Source of the DNA: Treponema sp.
GTDB taxonomy: Bacteria > Spirochaetota > Spirochaetia > Treponematales > Treponemataceae
NCBI RefSeq assembly: GCF_024696245.1
Contig: NZ_JAILGZ010000109.1
Location: 1 to 64,000, forward strand
Reading direction: 5' to 3'
Length of the DNA stretch: 64,000 nucleotides
The stretch's first letter is position 1. Each line of letters begins with the position of its first letter. A program made the translations under genes and the position numbers. This document shows positions 50,204 through 57,253 of this stretch, piece after piece. The notes beneath the pieces were generated by a model. It was given only the letters and a program-made list of their open reading frames with translations. It was not told the DNA's origin and did not search any database.

Positions 50204-50274
50204 AGCCCGGATTGGAGGGGCACGGAGTGTTCCGGACCGGAGGGGAGGAATAAAACCCCGCAAAGCCGGTTATG
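50204..50274 (+). repeat. Intergenic GGA-rich structured repeat, copy B
   Basis: AGCCCGGATTGGA ... AAAGCCGGTTATG, matching copy A near 3556-3639. Confidence 0.7.
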
Positions 50275-50346
50275 AAAGGTAAGCTTTTCTTAGTGTTTTT
50301 GAGTATTGGCGTAAGTACAAGTTGCTCCAATCTTGCAGAAACTTAA

Positions 50347-50375
50347 TTGAATATCTGAGCTGAAAGTGCTACTAT
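50347..50375 (+). promoter_or_regulatory. Candidate promoter for alaS
   Basis: TTGAAT-N17-TACTAT, -10 ending 8 nt before the ATG at 50384. Confidence 0.55.
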
Positions 50376-50383
50376 CTTCTATT

Positions 50384-52210
50384 ATGACTGCAAATGAATT
50401 ACGCTCAAAATACATTGAGTTCTTTAAATCTAAAAATCATGCTGTTATTTCCGGACAGAGTTTAATTCCGGAGAATGATCCTTCTGTTTTATTTACAACT
50501 GCGGGAATGCACCCACTTGTTCCTTATTTACTGGGAGAAAAGCATCCTGCGGGAACCCGTCTTACTGACTATCAGAAATGTGTCCGCACTGGTGATATAG
50601 ATGAAGTTGGAGATCCTTCCCACCTTACTTGTTTTGAGATGCTTGGTAACTGGTCTCTTGGTGATTATTTTAAGAAGGAATCTATTTCTTTTTCTTATGA
50701 ATTCCTTACAAGTAAAGACTGGCTTGGCCTTGATCCACGTAAGATTTCTGTAACTGTTTTTGCCGGTGATGAAAATGCTCCTCGTGATGAAGAAGCTGCT
50801 TCTGTATGGAAGTCAGTGGGAATGCCTGAGGATAAGATTGCATATCTTCCTGCAAGTGATAACTGGTGGGCTGCCGGTCCTACAGGTCCTTGTGGTCCTG
50901 ATACAGAAATTTTTTACTGGGTTGGTGAAGGTCTGCCTCCTGAAGGTTCAAACAAGGGTACTGATTCTGCAAACTGGATGGAAATCTGGAATAACGTATT
51001 CATGCAGTTTAACCGCGTTGATGAAAAGACTCTTGAACCTCTTCCAAAGAAAAATGTAGATACCGGAATGGGTCTTGAACGTACTAACTGTATTCTTCAG
51101 GGAAAGACTTCGGTTTATCTTACAGAAGTGTTCCAGCCTATTATTGCAAAGATTGGTGAACTTGCCGGTGGTTACGTTTATGGTACAGATGCAGAAAAAG
51201 ACAAGAGTGTCCGCATTATTGCCGACCATAGCCGTGCTTCAGTATTTATTCTTGGTGACCAGAAGGGTGTAAGTCCAGACAGAGTTGGAGCTGGTTATGT
51301 TCTCCGCCGTCTTATCCGTCGTGCAGTACGTCATGGAATGAAGCTGGGTATTGAAAAGGCTTTCCTTGCAGAAGTTGCCCAGGTTGTAGTTGATAACTTT
51401 AAGAATGCTTATCCTGAACTTGATCAGAATTCAGTTAAGGTTTACAAGGAACTTACTGCAGAAGAAGAAAAGTTCCGTCTTACACTTAAGAAGGGTGAAG
51501 CAGAATTCCAGAAACTTCTTCCTAACCTTATGAAGAATCCTAAAAAGATTATCAGTGGTAAGGTTGCTTATAATCTTTACGAAACATATGGTTTCCCTCT
51601 TGAACTTACTCAGGAACTTGGTGCAGAAAACGGCTTTACTGTAGATGTTGAAGGTTTCCGTGAAGCAGAAAAGAAACATCAGGAAGCAAGTAAAACTGCC
51701 GAAGCAGGAAAGGCAAAGGGTGGTATTGCTGAACAGTCTGATGCTGCTACAAAGTATCACACTGCAACACATCTTCTTCAGCAGGCTCTTGTAAATGTTC
51801 TTGGTGATCAGGTTGCTCAGAAGGGTTCCAATATTAACAGTGAACGCATGAGATTTGACTTTACTTTTGAACGTCCTATGACTAAGGAAGAGATTCAGAA
51901 GGTAGAAGATATTGTAAACGAAAAGATTAAGGAAGATCTTCCTGTAACTATGGAAGTAATGGCTCTGGATGCTGCAAAAGCTGCTGGTGCCCGTGCTTTG
52001 TTTACAAATAAATATGGTGAAGACGTAAAAGTTTATACAATCGGCCGTGATCCTGTAAATGACTGGTTCAGTAAGGAAGTATGTGGTGGACCTCATGTTC
52101 AGCATACAGCTCAGATTGGTGAATTTAAGATTCAGAAGGAGCAGTCATCTTCTGCAGGTGTCCGCCGTATTCGTGCTGTTATTTCAGGTGGTCTTCCGCT
52201 TGATAAATAG
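50384..52210 (+). CDS. alaS: Alanyl-tRNA synthetase, short form
   Basis: MTANELRSKYIEFFKSKNHAVISGQSLIPENDPSVLFTTAGMHPLVPYL; editing motifs HTATHLL and CGGPHVQHT; ends right after the editing domain. Confidence 0.95.
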   Translation: MTANELRSKYIEFFKSKNHAVISGQSLIPENDPSVLFTTAGMHPLVPYLLGEKHPAGTRLTDYQKCVRTGDIDEVGDPSHLTCFEMLGNWSLGDYFKKESISFSYEFLTSKDWLGLDPRKISVTVFAGDENAPRDEEAASVWKSVGMPEDKIAYLPASDNWWAAGPTGPCGPDTEIFYWVGEGLPPEGSNKGTDSANWMEIWNNVFMQFNRVDEKTLEPLPKKNVDTGMGLERTNCILQGKTSVYLTEVFQPIIAKIGELAGGYVYGTDAEKDKSVRIIADHSRASVFILGDQKGVSPDRVGAGYVLRRLIRRAVRHGMKLGIEKAFLAEVAQVVVDNFKNAYPELDQNSVKVYKELTAEEEKFRLTLKKGEAEFQKLLPNLMKNPKKIISGKVAYNLYETYGFPLELTQELGAENGFTVDVEGFREAEKKHQEASKTAEAGKAKGGIAEQSDAATKYHTATHLLQQALVNVLGDQVAQKGSNINSERMRFDFTFERPMTKEEIQKVEDIVNEKIKEDLPVTMEVMALDAAKAAGARALFTNKYGEDVKVYTIGRDPVNDWFSKEVCGGPHVQHTAQIGEFKIQKEQSSSAGVRRIRAVISGGLPLDK

Positions 52211-52278
52211 CACAGGCCTTTAAATTAATCTGTAACATTTTGATTTTAAGGTGTTTTATTTACTAAAAGAGGATTTTT

Positions 52279-53370
52279 ATGAAACGTTTTGCTTTAGGAT
52301 TAGCTTTAATTTTTGGTATGGCAGTAAATGCATTTGCTCAGAATGATTTACAGCCACTTGCAGTAATTAAGCTCAGTAAACCTGAAACTATTACTGTAAA
52401 AACGCTTAAGGCCCGTGTAAATTTTGTACTTAAGCAGTATGAGCCTTACGGAATGACTGAACTGACCCTGGATCAGAAAAAAGAAGTTCTTGAGAATCTT
52501 ATTATTGAAAAGCTTATTAATCAGGCTGCTGCAAAAGACGGTCTTTCTATAAGTGATTCTCAGGTAAATGAACAGTTCCTTAGGACATTCAGTCAGCAGA
52601 TTGGTCAGAATGTTACCGAAGCTCAGCTTAACGAAACTATTAAAGAGCGTACAGGTAAAAGTCTTGATGAATACCTTAAAGAAAACAGCGGTATGAATAC
52701 CAGCGAATACAAGGCTTACCTTAAGAATCAGATTATTGCCCAGCAGTATGTTCTTAAACAGAAGAGGGATGCTATTGCAGGTGTTCAGGCTTCTGATGAA
52801 GAAATCCGCAAGGCTTACGAAATGAATAAGGCAACATTTGTATGGAATGATATGGTTCGTCTTTTCCTTGTAATGGTTCCAAAGGGAGACGATGACGCTG
52901 CAGCTAAAAAGACAGCCATGGATTTAAGGGCTTCTTACGAAAGCAAACCTGCATCTGCTGCCAATGACATTAAGAATTCTGATAAAAACGGTAAATCTTA
53001 TCGTGCAGGTGACATTATTGTTCAGAAAACATCTCAGCAGGCTCAGCAGCTTGGCTGGAATTATGATAAAATTCTTGAACTGTTCGGAAAAGATACAGGT
53101 TATCTTAGTGATTTAACAGAAACTGCCAATGATTATCAGTTCTATGCAGTACTTAAAAAGTATGATGCAAAGATGCTTGGTATTGGTGATGTTGTTCAGC
53201 CGGAAAGTAATGTAACTGTATATGAATACATTAAAGAGAATTTAACTTCTCAGAAGCAGAATCAGTATTTTTCTCAGGCTGCTAAGGATCTTGGAAAGGA
53301 ACTTGATACTTCTGCAAATGTAGAACGCAAGAAGACCGGTGAAGCTCTTGATAAGCTTCTTAACTGGTAG
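52279..53370 (+). CDS. Secreted SurA/peptidyl-prolyl isomerase-like protein
   Basis: Signal MKRFALGLALIFGMAVNAFAQ; SurA-N-like LDQKKEVLENLIIEKLINQAAAKDGLSISDSQVNEQF. Confidence 0.7.
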   Translation: MKRFALGLALIFGMAVNAFAQNDLQPLAVIKLSKPETITVKTLKARVNFVLKQYEPYGMTELTLDQKKEVLENLIIEKLINQAAAKDGLSISDSQVNEQFLRTFSQQIGQNVTEAQLNETIKERTGKSLDEYLKENSGMNTSEYKAYLKNQIIAQQYVLKQKRDAIAGVQASDEEIRKAYEMNKATFVWNDMVRLFLVMVPKGDDDAAAKKTAMDLRASYESKPASAANDIKNSDKNGKSYRAGDIIVQKTSQQAQQLGWNYDKILELFGKDTGYLSDLTETANDYQFYAVLKKYDAKMLGIGDVVQPESNVTVYEYIKENLTSQKQNQYFSQAAKDLGKELDTSANVERKKTGEALDKLLNW

Positions 53371-53382
53371 TAGGAGTAAAAG

Positions 53383-53835
53383 GTGTCTAGAAGAAAAGGT
53401 AGAATACTGGCTTTTCAGGCTTTATACAGCCATGATCTTGTAAATAAGCCTCTTGAAGAACTTCTTAAGTTTGACTGGGATAAGTCTGATGAATCTTCTG
53501 CTGTTGAAGGCGATGGAGAAAAAGAAGATTCATCTTCTAAGGAAGATTCTTATGATTATGCCCGTCTGCTTATTGCAGGTACAATCAATCATCTTGAAGA
53601 GATTGACGGCATAATTAAGGCTCACTTAAGTGAAAAGTGGACTATGGAACGCCTGAATAAAGTTGCACTTGCTGTAATGCGTATCAGCGTTTTCAGCCTG
53701 CTTAATCAGAAGGATATATCTCCTTCGATTGTAATAAACGAGGCAGTTGCCATTGCAAAAGACTTTGGTGCTGAAGATTCATATAAGTTCATCAATGCGG
53801 TTCTTGATAAAATCAGCAAAGAGACGGCTTCTTGA
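53383..53835 (+). CDS. nusB: Transcription antitermination factor NusB
   Basis: GTG start; SRRKGRILAFQALYSHDL ... MERLNKVALAVMRISVFSLL...INEAVAIAKDFGAEDSYKFINAVLDKI. Confidence 0.93.
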   Translation: MSRRKGRILAFQALYSHDLVNKPLEELLKFDWDKSDESSAVEGDGEKEDSSSKEDSYDYARLLIAGTINHLEEIDGIIKAHLSEKWTMERLNKVALAVMRISVFSLLNQKDISPSIVINEAVAIAKDFGAEDSYKFINAVLDKISKETAS

Positions 53836-55568
53836 GAAAAACATTTCTGATATTTATAGCGGCAGTTTTTATATTGCCGCTTTTTAATTCCTGTTCATCT
53901 CACTCTAAATCAGTTTCTTTAACTGCTACCCTTGAGCAGATTGATATTTACCTTTCATTAAATGATACAAAAGAAGCTTATAAACTTTTAAAAGAAGCAG
54001 AAAAAAATGCCTTTACTTATTTTGAGCGTCTTGGGGTTTACAAGAGATACGTAATTCTGGGAGATGATAAAAAGGCTGAATCTGTTTTATCAGCAGCTTT
54101 AAAGGAGTTTCCTGATAATGTTCAGGTCAGGGCCTGTTATGTAAGCTTTCTTCTTGATCAGGAAAAATATGACAAGGCTGTAAAAACAGCAGAAAAACTT
54201 GCAGATACTGAATATTCATCTTTATACGCTGAGAGTTCTTTAAGGATGCTTCTTCATAATAAAAATGAAGATGCTTTTAAGGATCCATCTCTGATAAGTG
54301 TTTATCTTGATGCCTGGAAAGGTTCAGGGGATTCGGTCTGGTTAAGGAATGCTGCCCTTTTGTATCTTAAAGACGGGAAATTTGAAGAAGCAGGGGAGTT
54401 GTTTTCTGAAAATATTTCCGGAGAAAAAGATGTGCTTTTCTGGCAGAAAGTTCTTTATGATGGGAAGGACTTTGTTAGAAGTGCAATTGCAGGAGAAGCA
54501 AAGGCTGAGTTTTCAGATAGAAATAAAGAGCTGGAGCATCTTATGCTTTTATCTGACTGTTACCATTTGATTCACGATGAAGAAAATGAATGTAAAAGCA
54601 GGGATTTGATAATAGCTGATGCAGAAAAATGGTCACTTATTCCTGATGAAAGTAATGATGTTCTTGCAAAGACTTATATGAATAATGTCCTTTACTGTCT
54701 TTCTAAGGATGATGTTAAAGGGGAGTACGAGGGTATTAATTATCTTTTATCTGTAAATCCCTGTTATGTGCCTGCTCTGGCCCTGTATGTTCAGCATGCT
54801 CTTGATTATCAGCCTGTTCAGGAAGATAAGCTTATGGCTGACTTAAGGTCTTCCGGATTAAAAACCCTGCAGATGGAAGAGAATGATTCAAGGCCCCGTG
54901 CTACTGTTGATGTTGCTCTTTATAAAATAGACAGGGCTCTGGAGATTTCTGACAGTCCGGCTTTGAGGGTCTTAAAGCATTATACCCTTAGCATGAGTAA
55001 GGCAATTCCAGAACAGCAGGCTCCCCGTATCTGGGAATTTCTTGAGGAAAATCAGACTGATAAAAATACTTATCCGGAAGAAGTTGGGGATTATGCAGTT
55101 GATGTTCTTATAAAGGAAAACTCTGTGGACACGGCTGAATTAATCTTTAAGAGAAATATGACTTCCGCCTATGGGGAGAATTTTGATCCCGGAGAGAATC
55201 CTTCTTCTTTAAGAAAAAGGGAACTTGTTTATGCTGCATGGTTTGCCTGTCGTAACGGGGATATAGAGCTTGCAGAAAAATTATATGACTATCTGAATAA
55301 TCATTATGCAAAAGATACAGTTACTCTGGTTAATCTGGCTGTAATTTATGCAGGTTCCTATAGGGAGGAGAAGGCTGTGGATTTGTTAAGTGAGGCTTCT
55401 TCCATTGCAGAAGATTCATTTACTAAATCAGAGATTCTTTACCGTACAGGAAAGCTTAGTGATGGTCTTGGGGACAGAAAAAACGCAATAAGGTCACTGC
55501 AGTATGCACTTCAGCTTAATCCGGGTAATAATAAGGCCAGACTTCTTTTAAGGAATATTCTTGAATAG
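53832..55568 (+). CDS. TPR-containing lipoprotein
   Basis: TTG start overlapping nusB; signal RKTFLIFIAAVFILPLFNSCSSH; TPR C-terminus GDRKNAIRSLQYALQLNPGNNKARLLL. Confidence 0.8.
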   Translation: MRKTFLIFIAAVFILPLFNSCSSHSKSVSLTATLEQIDIYLSLNDTKEAYKLLKEAEKNAFTYFERLGVYKRYVILGDDKKAESVLSAALKEFPDNVQVRACYVSFLLDQEKYDKAVKTAEKLADTEYSSLYAESSLRMLLHNKNEDAFKDPSLISVYLDAWKGSGDSVWLRNAALLYLKDGKFEEAGELFSENISGEKDVLFWQKVLYDGKDFVRSAIAGEAKAEFSDRNKELEHLMLLSDCYHLIHDEENECKSRDLIIADAEKWSLIPDESNDVLAKTYMNNVLYCLSKDDVKGEYEGINYLLSVNPCYVPALALYVQHALDYQPVQEDKLMADLRSSGLKTLQMEENDSRPRATVDVALYKIDRALEISDSPALRVLKHYTLSMSKAIPEQQAPRIWEFLEENQTDKNTYPEEVGDYAVDVLIKENSVDTAELIFKRNMTSAYGENFDPGENPSSLRKRELVYAAWFACRNGDIELAEKLYDYLNNHYAKDTVTLVNLAVIYAGSYREEKAVDLLSEASSIAEDSFTKSEILYRTGKLSDGLGDRKNAIRSLQYALQLNPGNNKARLLLRNILE

Positions 55569-55587
55569 TTTTTATGGATTTACCTGG

Positions 55588-55671
55588 GGCTTTGGAAGCA
55601 GGTGGGGTTTTGCAAGGCTCTGGCAGGTATTTCCGAACATATGGTGGCTTTCCTGAAGCAGGTGGGATGCA
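55588..55671 (+). repeat. Pair of imperfect direct repeats, 58-nt period
   Basis: GGCTTTGGAAGCAGGTGGGGTTTTGCA (55588-55614) and GGCTTTCCTGAAGCAGGTGGGATGCA (55646-55671). Confidence 0.6.
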
Positions 55672-55736
55672 TAGTCGAGAGGCTTTTTTTTTGAAGTTCA
55701 GGTATGTACAGATGAAGAAGTATTTTGAAAAAAAAT

Positions 55737-55765
55737 TTGACTTCATTTTGAGATTTTATTAAATT
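55737..55765 (+). promoter_or_regulatory. Promoter for groES
   Basis: TTGACT-N17-TAAATT; GGAGG SD before the ATG at 55805. Confidence 0.6.
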
Positions 55766-55804
55766 GTCAGTAAATGATGTTTTAAAAAATTACTGGAGGT
55801 AAAT

Positions 55805-56077
55805 ATGAAAATCAGACCATTGGCAGACAGGGTTCTTGTAAAACAGGTAGCAGCAGAAACAAAAACTGCAAGCGGACTTATTATTCCTGATACAGCACAG
55901 GAAAAAACACAGCAGGCTGTTGTAGAAGCTGTAGGTCCAGGAACAGAAAAGGACAAGATTACAGTAAATACTGGAGATAAAATCCTGTATGACAAGTATG
56001 CCGGAACTGGAATCAAGGTTGACGGAGAAGATTACCTTATCCTTAAGATGAGCGATATTATCGCTGTTGTAGAATAA
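55805..56077 (+). CDS. groES: Co-chaperonin GroES
   Basis: MKIRPLADRVLVKQVAAETKTASGLIIPDTAQEKTQQAVVEAVGPGT. Confidence 0.97.
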   Translation: MKIRPLADRVLVKQVAAETKTASGLIIPDTAQEKTQQAVVEAVGPGTEKDKITVNTGDKILYDKYAGTGIKVDGEDYLILKMSDIIAVVE

Positions 56078-56117
56078 TAAGGGTCATTCTGATACAGGGA
56101 TTTTTATTTTCAATTGA

Positions 56118-56144
56118 AGTGGGTCATTTTGACTCACTTTTTTT
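56118..56144 (+). terminator. Terminator after groES
   Basis: AGTGGGTC-ATTTT-GACTCACT + T run. Confidence 0.8.
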
Positions 56145-56340
56145 ATGCCCTAATTTACCACAAATCTCTTGTATTTTTATGATTTTGTTTACATTTTATG
56201 GCCTTTATTGCCGTTTTTTGATATTTATACCCTGATTTTTTGTTAAATAAAGCCTGCTGCAGGTCTTTTTCTGCCGTTTTGGGTTCAATTTATGCATTTT
56301 TTTTATTAAATTCCATGATTTTTGTGATTTTATTATTAGT

Positions 56341-56357
56341 TTGGCACACTTCTTGCT
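56341..56357 (+). promoter_or_regulatory. Sigma-54 (RpoN) -24/-12 promoter
   Basis: TTGGCACACTTCTTGCT; GG (56343-56344) and GC (56355-56356) separated by exactly 10 nt. Confidence 0.75.
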
Positions 56358-56416
56358 AATATATTTATGAGACATTATTTTATGACTTTCATAAATTATG
56401 TTTTCAGGAGGCTCAA

Positions 56417-57253
56417 ATGTACAACGAATTATCTGTAATGAACTCTTATATTAAAGATATTGCCCGTATACCGCTTTTGACAGCAGAAGAAGAAAAAGAA
56501 CTTGCGGTAAAAGCTGCTTCCGGAGATAAAAATGCTAAAACCAGGCTTATAAATGCCAACCTTCGTTTTGTTATAAATATTGCCAAGCAGTTTGCCCACA
56601 GGGGAATGGAACTGGAAGATCTTGTAAGCGAAGGTAATATTGGTCTTATTATTGCTATTGACCATTTTGACGTTAATAAAGGATTCCGTTTTATTTCTTA
56701 TGCAGTATGGTGGATCCGTCAGACAATTCTTAAGGCTCTCAGCGAAAAAACACGTCCTATAAGACTTCCTATGAATAAGGCTGATGATCTTGTACGCATA
56801 GAAAAGGCCCGCAAGATGCTTGGTTCAAAACTTTCAGAGGAAGAAGAATTTACAGAAGTTGCCCGCATGCTTAATCTTGAATCATCTTATGTAAAGGAAA
56901 TGGTAGAGATTTCAAGGGAAATGCTCAGTCTTGATGCAGAAATTAATGCTGATGGTGCAGTAAAGTCTTTTGGAGAAACAGTAGAAGACTGCCGTTATAC
57001 AGCTCCGGAAGAAGCTGCTGTAGATTCATGCATGAAGGAAGATATTTCTAAGGTACTTTCTTCCCTTAAGCCTAATGAAGAACGTGTTCTCCGTCTGCGT
57101 TATGGTCTTAACGGGGTTAAACCAATGTCATTAAAGGAAGTTGGAAAGCAGTTTAATCTTACCCGTGAGAGAATCCGCCAGATTGAACAGAGTGCAATCA
57201 AACACATGCGTGTACCTGGCAAAATGTCAAAGCTCAGCGCGTATGTTGCTTAA
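56417..57253 (+). CDS. Small sigma-70-family factor (RpoS/RpoD-like, no region 1.1)
   Basis: NLRFVINIAKQFAHRGMELEDLVSEGNIGLIIAIDHFDVNKGFRFISYAVWWIRQTILKAL; C-terminal HTH LKEVGKQFNLTRERIRQIEQSAIKHMR. Confidence 0.93.
   Translation: MYNELSVMNSYIKDIARIPLLTAEEEKELAVKAASGDKNAKTRLINANLRFVINIAKQFAHRGMELEDLVSEGNIGLIIAIDHFDVNKGFRFISYAVWWIRQTILKALSEKTRPIRLPMNKADDLVRIEKARKMLGSKLSEEEEFTEVARMLNLESSYVKEMVEISREMLSLDAEINADGAVKSFGETVEDCRYTAPEEAAVDSCMKEDISKVLSSLKPNEERVLRLRYGLNGVKPMSLKEVGKQFNLTRERIRQIEQSAIKHMRVPGKMSKLSAYVA

Noticed and set aside
51431-52105. 224-aa minus-strand ORF opposite alaS
   Set aside because: Composition typical of antisense shadow ORF; alaS is unambiguous.
55740-55805. CIRCE (HrcA) operator before groES
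   Set aside because: No TTAGCACTC-N9-GAGTGCTAA or close variant visible.
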